Shown here: positions 40,301 to 48,491 of the stretch, piece after piece
How positions within the stretch are numbered: position 1 is the stretch's first letter
How the letters are laid out: each line of letters opens with the position of its first letter
Source: Pseudomonas entomophila L48
Lineage (GTDB): Bacteria; Pseudomonadota; Gammaproteobacteria; Pseudomonadales; Pseudomonadaceae
DNA: 64,000 nt
Assembly (NCBI RefSeq): GCF_000026105.1
Contig: NC_008027.1
Span: 4,174,501 to 4,238,500 of the forward strand
Direction of reading: 5' to 3'
The notes under the pieces: model-generated
Databases searched by the model: none
Told to the model about the DNA's origin: nothing
What the model saw: the letters and a program-made list of their open reading frames with translations, nothing else
Program-made: the position numbers and the translations under genes

Positions 40301-43300
40301 CCCCGTGATCTGTTCACCCAGATGGCCGCTGGCGGAAGTCGAGGTGTCGTGGCCGAACCGCACACCCACCACGTACTGGCCATCGCCGCGCACATCGGCG
40401 CCAATTACATCGTTGGCCAGTACATTGCCGCTGATGTTGCCGCCCTGCTGCACGCCAGCGAAATCGTTCTGCGCCCTGGGCACATCGTCGACGATGCTGA
40501 TGACGATGGTGCTGGTGGAGGTATTGCCCAGCGAATCCTTCACCTGGTAGGTGAAGCTTTCAGCCACGGTGTTCGGGCCGTCGTTCACATGATTGGGCGA
40601 GTTCGGTGCCGAGGTCAGGGTGTAGGTGTAGGTGCCGTCCGCATTCAACTGGATCTGACCGTACTGGCCCACGGCATTGCCCACCAGGCTGTAGGTCAAA
40701 CCACCCACGCCGCCGCTGACCGACCCCACCAGCGAACCGGAAGCGGTTTCCGCAGTGGAACCCGGCTCGCTGCCAGTAATATGGCCCGCCGCCAGGTCGT
40801 TGCCATCCTTGTTCAGGTCGAGGGCCTTCTCGAAGACCTTGACCTCATCATCGACCGTGGCCAGCAACTTGCTGTCCTGCACGTTGATGGTGATGGTGGT
40901 GGTGCTTTCGTCGCCATCGGCATCACGAATGGTGTAGACGAAGTGGTCGGTGGCCCACGGTGGCAGCACACTGTTGGGGTTGGCGTGGTAGGTGCCATTG
41001 CCCTGGGCGTCGAGGGTCAGGTAACCGTACAGGCCCTGGATCGGGTCGCCGACATGGCCGATGGCGGAAGTCGAGGTGTCGTGGCCGAAGCGCACACCGA
41101 CCACGTACTGGCCGTCATTGCGGCCGTCGGCGCCGATCACATCGTTGGCCAGTACATTGCCGCTCACGTTGCCGCCCTGGCTGACGTCGGCGAAGTCGCA
41201 GTGGGCCTTGGGCACATCGTCGACGATGCTGATGACGATGGTGCTGGTGGTCGCGTTGCCGAGCGAGTCCTTCACCTGGTAGGTAAAGCTCTCGGTCACG
41301 ATATTCGGGCCGTCGTTCACATGATTGGGTGAGGTCGGCGCCGATGTCAGGGTGTAGGTGTAGGTGCCGTCCGCGTTCAGTTGAAGCTGACCGTATTGCC
41401 CTACCGCGTTGCCGATCAGGCTGTAGGTCAGGGCACCCACACCACCGCTGACCGAACCTGCCAACGAGCCGGATGCGGTTTCCGCAGTTGAACCGGGACT
41501 GCTGCCGGTGACCGTGCCCCCGGCCAGGTCATTGCCATCCTTGTTCAGGTCGAGCGCTTTCTCGAAGACCTTCACCTCATCGTCGACCACCGCCAGCAGC
41601 TTGCTGTCCTGCAGGTTGATGGTGATGGTGGCGGTGCTCTCGTCACCGTCGGCGTCGCGAATGGTGTAGACGAAGGTGTCGCTGGCCCACTGCGGCAGAT
41701 CCTGGTTGGCGTAGGCGTGGTAGGTGCCCATGCCCTGGGCATCAAGCACCAGGTAACCGTACAGGCCCTGGATCTGGTCGCCCACGTGCCCGCTGGCCGA
41801 AGTCGAGGTGTCGTGCCCTGCGCGCACACCGACCACATACTGGCCGTCGCCACGCCCATCGGCGCCGATCACATCGTTGGCCAGCACATTGCCGCTGACA
41901 CTGCCGCCTTCGGTGACATCGGCGAAGTCGCAATGCGCCCTGGGCACATCGTCGACGATGCTCACGTCGAGGGTGCCGCTGGCGCTGCTGCCATCGGTGT
42001 CCACGGCACTGACGGCGAACTGTTCGACCAGGCTGTTGGCGCCCTGCCCCGTGGCATGGCCCTCGTTGTCCAGCAACTGGTAGGTGTAGCTCACCACACC
42101 GGTCGCCGGATCATAGCCGGTGATGGTCAGGGTGTTGCCCAAGGGTGTGGTGATCGACTGGGGGAAACCTGCGGGAGCGCCGCCACTCACCACTGTGATG
42201 CCCGCCACGGTCAGGCTCTGCAGGCCGTCGAGGGCGGTCACGCTGAACGTGCCGCCTTGGGTCAGCGCACCTGGGTTGGGAGCGCTGCCGTCGGCGAGGT
42301 TTTTCTCGTAAACCTTCAGCTCGCCGCCTTCCACACCAAGGCCACCCAAGGTCACCGGGTCATTCAGGTTGCCAACGTTGAGGGTCAGGGTCGCCGTGCT
42401 GGTGTCGCCGTCGGCGTCCTTCAGCGTGTAGCTGAATTGCTCCACGCCATTGCCACCACCTTGCAGGTTCTTGAAGTCGGCATCCTCAGGATTGAGGGTG
42501 TAGGTGTAGGAACCGTCTGCCGCCAGTACCAAGGTGCCATAGGTGCCGACAAAGGTGCCGGCCACGACCGGGCCGCTGGGGATGCGGTCGGCGCCCTGGG
42601 TATCGTTGCCCAGCACATTTCCACTCAGTTCCAGGTGTTGCTCGGTGGCGGTCACCGGGTTGCTGTCGTTCACCGCCTTGGGCGCATCGTCGACGATGTT
42701 CACGTCCAGGGTGCCGTTGGCGCTGCTGCCGTCGGCGTCGGTGGCCGTCACGGTGAAATGCTCGCTGAGCCCATTGGCATCCGAGGCTGCGTGCAAGGTG
42801 TAGCTGTAGCTGACCACGCCGGTTGCTGGGTTATAGCCGGTGATGGTCAGGGTGTTGCCCAGTGCCGTGGTGATCGACTGCGGGAAGCCTGCCGCCACAC
42901 CACCGCTAACCACGCTGATGCCGCCCACGCTGAGGGTCTGCAGGCCATCCAGCGCGGTAAGCGTGAACGTGCCACTCTGGGTCAGCGCGCCAGGGTTCGG
43001 TGCGCTGCCGTCGGCCAGGTGCTTCTCGAACACCGTCAGCTCGCCACCTTCCACACCCAGGCCACCGAGGGTGACCGGGTCGTTAAGGTTGCTGACATTG
43101 AGGGTCAGTATCGCCGTGCTGGTATCGCCATCAGCATCCTTCAGCGTGTAGGTGAAGTGCTCTACGCCATTGCCACCACCGTGCAGGTTCTTGAAGTCGG
43201 CATCATCGGGGTTGAGGGTGTAGGTGTAGGAGCCATCCGCCGCCAGTACCAGAGTGCCGTAGGTCCCCACGAAGGTGCCCGCCACCACCGGCCCGCTGGG

Positions 43301-44386
43301 GATGCGGTCGGCGCCCTGGATATCATTGCCCAGCACGTTGCCGCTCAGCTCCGGATGCTGCTCGGTGGCGGTCACCGGGTTGCTGTCGTTCACCGCCTTG
43401 GGCACGTCGTCAAGGATGATCACATCCAGCGAACCACTGGCGACATCGCCGTCGCTATCGCTGGCCAGCACGGGGAAATGCTCACCGAGGGTGTTGTCGC
43501 CGCTGGGGTGCTGTTCGGCGCCCGTCAGGGTATAGCTGTAACTGACCACGCCGGTCGCCGGGTTGTAGCCGGTGATGGTGAGCAGGTTGCCAAGCCCCGT
43601 CACGATCGAATGCCCCACGCCGGTCACGCTGCCCGCCGTGACCACATTGATGCCGCCGACACTGAGGTTGAACACGCCATCCGGCGCCACGACGGTGAAA
43701 CTGCCGGACTGGGTCAGTGCCGCCGGATTGCTCGCCGAGCCTTGCGGCAGGCTGGCTTCGGACAGGGACAGCTCGCCTGGCTGAGCATTCAAGCCATTGA
43801 GCGTGACGGGGTTGTCCACCACCTCGGGGACAGGTGTGAGTCGCGGAGGTACTGCCGGCGCCCCCTCGTCATTGTGCGGGTCCAGTTCGCCAAGGTAACG
43901 GTTGTCCAGCTCGGGGATGCCATTGAAACCCGCGGTGGGAAAACCGATGGTGGGATCGACGCGCGCGGCCACTTCGGTCAGCAGCACGAAACTGTGCCCG
44001 CCCCCCAGTTCGCCATTGAAGGCGCCATGGTGCCCACCCGCCGCGGGCGCTTCGCCTTCCTTGGTCGGGTCGGCCCCTGCGGCAATGGCCCGTTGCATCC
44101 GCTCGACATCACTGAGCAGGGCATCGCTGGGCGCCGCATTCGGTGCATGGGCAGGTTGCGAGTGGCTGGCCAACAGTTCCGGGCTCAACGCCAGGCTGCT
44201 GTCACGCCCGAGGGTCAACAAACCGCCGTTCTGCAAACGCACGGCCACCGCGCCGGCGCCCCCCGTTTCCAGCTGTTCGCCGGCGAACAGGCGATCACCC
44301 TCCACCACCAGCCGACGATGGCCATCACCCTCCACTGCGAATACCTGGCCGACGACCTTGCTGACCACACCGAGTAACTTAGCCAT
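37334..44386 (-). CDS. Large RTX adhesin with vWFA domain, type I secreted
   Basis: The 2350-residue surface adhesin starts with a retention module (about 1-90, MAKLLGVVSKVVGQVFAVEG) like that of LapA, which holds it in the outer-membrane TolC pore. Possible LapG protease sites are PAAG (114-117) and IAAG (101-104). Six large repeats of two kinds follow (about 191-1560), then a von Willebrand A domain (about 1565-1755) with the metal site DVSSSMNS at Asp1570, a further cadherin-like region, RTX nonapeptides (about 2100-2250, GGAGNDVLVAGTGNDHL) that bind calcium, and a C-terminal secretion signal. This resembles P. aeruginosa BapA (PA1874) and P. fluorescens MapA. It is divergent from the TolC/ABC/HlyD operon. 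The ATG has GGGGAGG upstream. Confidence 0.92.
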   Translation of the reverse strand: MAKLLGVVSKVVGQVFAVEGDGHRRLVVEGDRLFAGEQLETGGAGAVAVRLQNGGLLTLGRDSSLALSPELLASHSQPAHAPNAAPSDALLSDVERMQRAIAAGADPTKEGEAPAAGGHHGAFNGELGGGHSFVLLTEVAARVDPTIGFPTAGFNGIPELDNRYLGELDPHNDEGAPAVPPRLTPVPEVVDNPVTLNGLNAQPGELSLSEASLPQGSASNPAALTQSGSFTVVAPDGVFNLSVGGINVVTAGSVTGVGHSIVTGLGNLLTITGYNPATGVVSYSYTLTGAEQHPSGDNTLGEHFPVLASDSDGDVASGSLDVIILDDVPKAVNDSNPVTATEQHPELSGNVLGNDIQGADRIPSGPVVAGTFVGTYGTLVLAADGSYTYTLNPDDADFKNLHGGGNGVEHFTYTLKDADGDTSTAILTLNVSNLNDPVTLGGLGVEGGELTVFEKHLADGSAPNPGALTQSGTFTLTALDGLQTLSVGGISVVSGGVAAGFPQSITTALGNTLTITGYNPATGVVSYSYTLHAASDANGLSEHFTVTATDADGSSANGTLDVNIVDDAPKAVNDSNPVTATEQHLELSGNVLGNDTQGADRIPSGPVVAGTFVGTYGTLVLAADGSYTYTLNPEDADFKNLQGGGNGVEQFSYTLKDADGDTSTATLTLNVGNLNDPVTLGGLGVEGGELKVYEKNLADGSAPNPGALTQGGTFSVTALDGLQSLTVAGITVVSGGAPAGFPQSITTPLGNTLTITGYDPATGVVSYTYQLLDNEGHATGQGANSLVEQFAVSAVDTDGSSASGTLDVSIVDDVPRAHCDFADVTEGGSVSGNVLANDVIGADGRGDGQYVVGVRAGHDTSTSASGHVGDQIQGLYGYLVLDAQGMGTYHAYANQDLPQWASDTFVYTIRDADGDESTATITINLQDSKLLAVVDDEVKVFEKALDLNKDGNDLAGGTVTGSSPGSTAETASGSLAGSVSGGVGALTYSLIGNAVGQYGQLQLNADGTYTYTLTSAPTSPNHVNDGPNIVTESFTYQVKDSLGNATTSTIVISIVDDVPKAHCDFADVSQGGNVSGNVLANDVIGADGRNDGQYVVGVRFGHDTSTSAIGHVGDPIQGLYGYLTLDAQGNGTYHANPNSVLPPWATDHFVYTIRDADGDESTTTITINVQDSKLLATVDDEVKVFEKALDLNKDGNDLAAGHITGSEPGSTAETASGSLVGSVSGGVGGLTYSLVGNAVGQYGQIQLNADGTYTYTLTSAPNSPNHVNDGPNTVAESFTYQVKDSLGNTSTSTIVISIVDDVPRAQNDFAGVQQGGNISGNVLANDVIGADVRGDGQYVVGVRFGHDTSTSASGHLGEQITGLYGYLTLDAQGNATYHANPDSVLPPFAADSFVYTLRDADGDESTAVIRISVQNSQLVASQDNDVTVYEKALDLHKDGNDLAAGSVTGSEPGSTGETASGSLVGSVSGGFGALTYSLVGNATGQYGQIQLNADGSYTYTLTSAPKTPGGTNDGANTVVEQFTYKATDALGNSVISTIAINIVDDVPKAESAVRSITPGEVDSNILLVVDVSSSMNSGSGVPGLTRLELAKQAINTLLDKYDDMGDIKVQIVTFSTGATMQTPVWVSISEAKSLIAGLTAGGSTYYDSAATKAQEAFVSAGKLVGAQNVSYFFSDGEPSGGHSITAVRETTWETFLDDNGIKSFAVGMGSGVNAGNLDPLAYDGSSHTDTNAVVVTDLNQLGAVLSGTVQGAPITGSLMSGGDFGADGGFIKVLVVDGTSYTYDPKANAGQGGYAASGGVDKAVFDTASNSLGIKTSLGGTLLVNMDTGEFTYTPPKDGGAGQVEKFSFTASDNDGDTSSATLTVNINGNAAPVAGSDHIITNISGATLSVPAEALLANDSDADHDRLSAAPTTFNTGFADKGAGFTAGTQAQTLQFDGTPNKTENQFRDLARSEFTSLSGTMTAALVVAGYLGMISNSNANDEDTLTVTLRKGETLTLDHDRPAGNLMMEWKEAGGSYQGIADGGSFTASHDGVYSIHLVNTDNATGNSKAAENYKLSLVVDYSNAVNEVVHDTYTVSDGHGGSATGNVDITYQPGHVLDGTAGDDVLLAGSGDNTLNGGAGNDVLVAGTGNDHLYGGEGNDLLIAGPGNDLLDGGPGSDTVSFAKAGAGVVVDLGHAGAQNTVGAGVDTLTSIENLIGSEYNDTLIGNGGDNVLTGGAGDDTLTGGGGNDTFVWQKGDSGHDTVTDFTPGSDRLDLSQLLQGESATSASLDDYLHFKVSGTGSNVVSTIEVSSVAGAAPTQTIDLAGVDLAQHYGVTAGAGGVVAPGHDTATIINGMLNDHSLKVDTV
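39749..41944 (-). repeat. Three tandem 732-base adhesin repeats
   Basis: Landmarks such as the CACATCGTCGACGATG motif recur at 41945, 41213, 40481 and (as TACGTCGTCGAC) 39749, exactly 732 bases apart, so there are three tandem units of 244 residues. Each holds an NVLANDVIGAD cadherin-like half and a SGSLxGSVSGGxGxLTYSL half. DNA similarity is high, so unequal recombination could change the copy number. Confidence 0.88.
41945..43816 (-). repeat. Three 720-base class adhesin repeats
   Basis: The landmark CACCGCCTTGGGC recurs at 43391 and 42671, 720 bases apart. Three units (240 residues each) start with NPVTLxGL, contain a GALTQSGTF block and end with ITGYNPATGVVSYSYTL. The first, N-terminal unit is the most divergent. 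Confidence 0.82.
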
Positions 44387-44871
44387 GAGCGCACGCCTCC
44401 CCTGCCGATGGGTTTCTCGCAGTCCAAGGCTGGCGGGTCATGCATGCAATGCCCGACGCACAGGGCAGCCGGATCGTTGCTGTCACGTGCGTGGGTGATC
44501 ACGCTCCCTGTGACGACTTCCGCGATAGCGGTACTGGACAGTGGCCATCATTCGATGCCAAATTTTTGTCGCCAAATTCCGCTTTCGCCTTCCTCCCCTG
44601 CTTCCTTAGCTGCAAAAAATATGGATCTTTCTCCGAGGCCCGAAAAACGCCTGTCCCAGCCGGTTCCCGTAACCACTTGAATGAAACAATGTCGCGGATT
44701 CCTTAGACCGCATAAGTTTTTTTTCGCATATACCTTATGAAAATTTCTTCTTAGCTCGCCTTATAAATGTTCTTAGCTCTGTTGTTACAAACCTGAAACG
44801 GTTTGATTCTTATATTTCGTCATTTTATTGGCGATCGCAGGACATTTTTTAAGACCAGGGAGAAGTACCCC
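44387..44871. other. Divergent promoter region of adhesin locus
   Basis: This 485-base region separates the adhesin and its secretion operon. The half near tolC (44700-44870) is strongly AT-rich compared with the rest of the window. It holds CAAACC-N6-GGTTTG (44787-44804) and GTCATTTTATTGGC (44819-44832), which resembles a FleQ site in 10 of 14 positions. I see no coding frame that I can support and no clear -35/-10 pair. Confidence 0.5.
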
Positions 44872-46245
44872 ATGCGCGTTTTAACCCCCATCACCAGTGC
44901 GATTTTGTTGGCCATGGCGTGTGCCAACACTCAGGCGATGTCGATTACCGAGGCCGTCCAGAGCGCCGTGGACCAGCATCCTGAAATCAGTGCCAGCCGC
45001 AACAGCCGGCTGTCCGCCGACGAAGATGTGAAATTTGCCCGCGGGGGGTACTACCCGACCGTCGACCTGGTGGCCGGGTATGGCCGGCAGCGTTCGGACA
45101 ACACCAATACCCGTGGTTTCAATGCCGACGGCACGCGCAACCACAACAAGGAAACACTGAACTACACCCAGTCCGAGCTGCGCTTGCGGCAGATGTTGTT
45201 CGACGGCTTCAACACCGCCAACGAAGTCGGCCGCACCGAGGCGGTCGCCACGTCGCGCGCCTACTACACCCAGGCCACCGCCGAGACCGTGGCGCTGCGC
45301 GCCATCGAGGTCTACCTCGAAGTGCTCAAACGCCGCGAACTGGTGACCCTGGCCAAGAACAACCTGCAGGCGCACCTGCGGGTCAACGACCAGATCGGCC
45401 TGCGCAGCGAGCGCGGCGTGGGCAGCACCGCCGACCTCGACCAGTCCCGCGCCCGTCGCGCCCTGGCCGAGAACAACCTGGACACTGCCGAGGTCGACCT
45501 GGCCGACGCCGAAGCCAACTTCTTCAGTGTGATCGGGCGCATGCCCGATGAACTGGAAGCCCCAGCCACCATCAAGGGTGAAGTGCCGACTGACTTGCAG
45601 GGCGCTCGCCAGGGCATGCTGGAGAACAACCCCTACCTCAAGTCGGCCCAGGCCGATGTGCAGTCGGCCGAGCAGCAATACGAAGTGGCCAAGTCGCCCT
45701 TCTACCCGCGCCTGGACGCCGTGCTGGCCACCGGCGCCAACAACAACATCGGTGGCCAGAAAGGCCACGACAACAACGACTGGCAGGCTGGCGTCGAGCT
45801 CAGCTACAACCTGTTCCGCGGCGGCAGCGACAAGGCCCGCCTGCAATCCGACGCGCACAAGATCAACCAGGCCATGGATATCCGCAACAACGCCCTGCGC
45901 GAGCTGAACGAGAACCTCAGCCTGGCCTGGAACGCCATGAACAATGCACGCAAGCAGCTACCGAGCGCGCGCGAGTACGCCGAGACCACCCAGCGCGTGC
46001 GCGCCGCCTACCAGGACCAGTTCGGCCTGGGCCAGCGCACCCTGCTCGACGTGCTCGACAGCGAGAACGAGCTGTACAACGCCAACCGACGCTACACCGA
46101 AGTGCGCTACACCGAAGAGTTCTCCATGTACCGCCTGCTGGCCAACATGGGTGAGCTGCTGAGCAAGCAGCGCATCTCGTTGCCGCCGGAAGCCATTGCC
46201 AAGACCGAAGTGCGCAACGAGGCGAGGTTGCCCGACATGCGTTGA
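44872..46245 (+). CDS. TolC-family outer-membrane protein of type I secretion
   Basis: The 457-residue product has a signal peptide (VLTPITSAILLAMACANTQA) and the two-fold repeated TolC helices (SITEAVQSAVDQHPEISASR; YEVAKSPFYPRLDAVLATG), with an AggA/LapE-like central VGLELSYNLFRGGSDKARLQ-type segment. It forms the outer-membrane channel for the divergent adhesin. In P. putida KT2440 a LapE-type gene lies near the same neighbours (DTW, Aer and gbu genes), so this may be the lapE locus, but orthology is inference. The ABC gene follows after 54 bases. Confidence 0.9.
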   Translation: MRVLTPITSAILLAMACANTQAMSITEAVQSAVDQHPEISASRNSRLSADEDVKFARGGYYPTVDLVAGYGRQRSDNTNTRGFNADGTRNHNKETLNYTQSELRLRQMLFDGFNTANEVGRTEAVATSRAYYTQATAETVALRAIEVYLEVLKRRELVTLAKNNLQAHLRVNDQIGLRSERGVGSTADLDQSRARRALAENNLDTAEVDLADAEANFFSVIGRMPDELEAPATIKGEVPTDLQGARQGMLENNPYLKSAQADVQSAEQQYEVAKSPFYPRLDAVLATGANNNIGGQKGHDNNDWQAGVELSYNLFRGGSDKARLQSDAHKINQAMDIRNNALRELNENLSLAWNAMNNARKQLPSAREYAETTQRVRAAYQDQFGLGQRTLLDVLDSENELYNANRRYTEVRYTEEFSMYRLLANMGELLSKQRISLPPEAIAKTEVRNEARLPDMR

Positions 46246-46299
46246 GGTTCGCCGCAACAGGCTGCCCGCCAGCGTCCAACGCGACAGGAGTAGGCCATC

Positions 46300-48444
46300 G
46301 TGACCAGTATGCAAAGCGCGCAACCGCGCCTGGATGTGGATGATCCGTTGCTCGATGGCCTGCTGATCCTGTGCAAGCTGCACGGCTGCCCCGCCAGCCG
46401 CGCCAGCCTGTGCAGTGGCCTGCCGCTGGCCGACCAGCGCCTGGGCCTGGCCCTGCTGCCGCGCGCCGCGGCCAAGGCCGGGTTGCAGGCGCGGGTGCTG
46501 CACCGTGAGCTGGACGCCATCTCGGCGCTCAACCTGCCGGTCTTGCTGATGCTCAACGATGGCCGCAGTGCGGTGCTGCAACGCTGGGGCGACAATGGCC
46601 GTGCGCTGCTGCTGCCCTGCGAAGCTGACGGCGGCGAGCAGTGGGTCGAGCGCGAGGCGCTGGCCGAGGCCTACAGCGGCCAGGTCCTGTTCGCTCGTCC
46701 CCGTCATTCTCTGGAGGAGGTGCGCGCCCCGCTGCTACCGCGGGTCAACGCCTGGTTCCGCGACACCCTGCGCCACTCCCGCTGGCTGTATGGCGATGCC
46801 CTGCTGGCCAGCCTGCTGATCAACCTGCTAGGGCTGATGGTGCCCCTGTTCGTGATGCAGACCTACGACCGCGTGGTGCCCAACCAGGCACTGTCGACCC
46901 TGTGGGTGCTGGTTGCCGGGCTGTTTATCGGTACCGCCTTCGAACTGGTGCTGCGCATGGTCCGCGCCCACCTGCTCGACCAGGCCGGCAAGAAGACTGA
47001 CCTGATCCTTTCCGCCACCCTGTTCGAACGCATCACTGGCATGAGCATGAAGGCCCGCCCCGCCACCATCGGCGGCTTCGCGCAAAGCATTCATGACTTC
47101 CAGGGCCTGCGTGAATTCCTCACCGCGGTCACCCTGACCAGCATCATCGACCTACCCTTCGTCGCCCTGATGCTGCTGGTGATCGGCCTGCTCGGTGGCT
47201 GGCTGGTGTTGATCCCGCTGGTCGCCTTCCCGGTGGCCATGGGCCTGGCGCTGTTCATCCAGGTACGCCTGCGCGACACCGTGCAGAAGAGCCTGAGCCT
47301 GGGCGCGGTGCGCCAGGCCCTGCTGATCGAGACCCTGGGTGGCCTGGAAACCCTCAAGGCCTGCGGCGCCGAAAGCGAGCGCCAGTACCAGTGGGAGCAC
47401 ACCAACGGCGCCATCGCCCGCCTCGATGCCCACGCCCGCAACCTGTCGGCCCTGGCCAGCAACGGCACACTGTTCATCCAGCAGTTCTGTGGCATGGCCA
47501 CCATCGTCGCCGGGGTGTACAGCATCATTGCCGGCAACCTGAGTGTCGGCGCCCTGGTCGCCAGCTACATGCTCGGCAGCCGCGTGCTCGCGCCGCTGGG
47601 GCAGATCGCCGGGCTGATCACCCGTTACCAGCAGGCTCAGCTGACCATGCGCAGCACCGACGCGCTGATGAGCCTGCCCCAGGAACGCCAACCTGAACAC
47701 CAGGCGCTGGATCACACCGCGCTGCAGGGCGGCGTGAGCATCAACCACGCCACCTTCCGCTACGCCGGGCAGACCGCCCCGGCGCTCAATGACGTCAACT
47801 GTGTGCTCAAGCCTGGCGAGCGCATCGGCATCATCGGCCGCAGCGGTTCGGGCAAGAGCACCCTGGCGCGGCTGCTGATGGGCTTCCACCACCCCGACGA
47901 AGGCCAGGTGCTGCTGGACAACCTCGATCTGCGCCAACTGGACATCGCCGACCTGCGCAACCAGCTGGGCTACGTGGCCCACGACCTGCCGCTGCTGGCC
48001 GGCAGCCTGCGCGACAACCTCACCCTGGGCGCGCGCCATGTCAGCGACGCGCGCATGCTCGAAGTCGCGGAGCTGACCGGCGTCAGCGAACTGGCCCGCC
48101 AGCACCCGCAAGGTTTCGACCGCCCGGTGGGCGAGCGTGGCCAGCTGCTTTCCGGCGGCCAGCGCCAGGCCGTGCTGCTGGCCCGGGCGCTGCTGCTGGA
48201 GCCGCCGATCCTGATCCTCGACGAACCCACCAGCCACATGGACAACAGCAGCGAGGAGCAACTGCGCCAGCGCCTGCTTGCCTGGGTGCCGGGCAAGACC
48301 TTGCTGCTGGTGACCCACCGCACCTCGATGCTCAGCCTGGTGGATCGGCTGCTGGTGCTGGACAACGGCAAGATCGTTGCCGACGGGCCGAAGGACGCAG
48401 TGATCGATGCGTTGCGCAAGGGCCGTATCGGTGCTGCGCTGTGA
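46300..48444 (+). CDS. Type I secretion ABC transporter, LapB-like
   Basis: The 714-residue inner-membrane exporter has a C39-like N-terminal domain (about 1-135) lacking a recognisable catalytic Cys, which in this group docks rather than cleaves its substrate, a six-helix membrane domain (about 165-440) and an ATPase domain with Walker A IGRSGSGKST (near 515), signature LLSGGQRQAVLLARALLLEP and Walker B LILDEPTSHMD. The GTG at 46300 is preceded by GACAGGAG. It belongs to the LapB/BapC group that powers secretion of retention-module adhesins. Confidence 0.92.
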   Translation: MTSMQSAQPRLDVDDPLLDGLLILCKLHGCPASRASLCSGLPLADQRLGLALLPRAAAKAGLQARVLHRELDAISALNLPVLLMLNDGRSAVLQRWGDNGRALLLPCEADGGEQWVEREALAEAYSGQVLFARPRHSLEEVRAPLLPRVNAWFRDTLRHSRWLYGDALLASLLINLLGLMVPLFVMQTYDRVVPNQALSTLWVLVAGLFIGTAFELVLRMVRAHLLDQAGKKTDLILSATLFERITGMSMKARPATIGGFAQSIHDFQGLREFLTAVTLTSIIDLPFVALMLLVIGLLGGWLVLIPLVAFPVAMGLALFIQVRLRDTVQKSLSLGAVRQALLIETLGGLETLKACGAESERQYQWEHTNGAIARLDAHARNLSALASNGTLFIQQFCGMATIVAGVYSIIAGNLSVGALVASYMLGSRVLAPLGQIAGLITRYQQAQLTMRSTDALMSLPQERQPEHQALDHTALQGGVSINHATFRYAGQTAPALNDVNCVLKPGERIGIIGRSGSGKSTLARLLMGFHHPDEGQVLLDNLDLRQLDIADLRNQLGYVAHDLPLLAGSLRDNLTLGARHVSDARMLEVAELTGVSELARQHPQGFDRPVGERGQLLSGGQRQAVLLARALLLEPPILILDEPTSHMDNSSEEQLRQRLLAWVPGKTLLLVTHRTSMLSLVDRLLVLDNGKIVADGPKDAVIDALRKGRIGAAL

Positions 48445-48491
48445 CACGAAAACCCGCCCCCACAGAGGGCCAATTTTCCTGGAGGTGAGAC

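Noticed and set aside
38141..44377. Two very long plus-strand frames opposite the adhesin gene (1063 and 886 codons).
   Set aside because: They are antisense to the repeats and mirror their 720/732-base periodicity. The minus-strand product has clear domains; these do not.
46300..46710. An active C39 peptidase domain at the N-terminus of the ABC transporter.
   Set aside because: The fold is recognisable but the expected catalytic Cys motif is absent, and the adhesin has no double-glycine leader.
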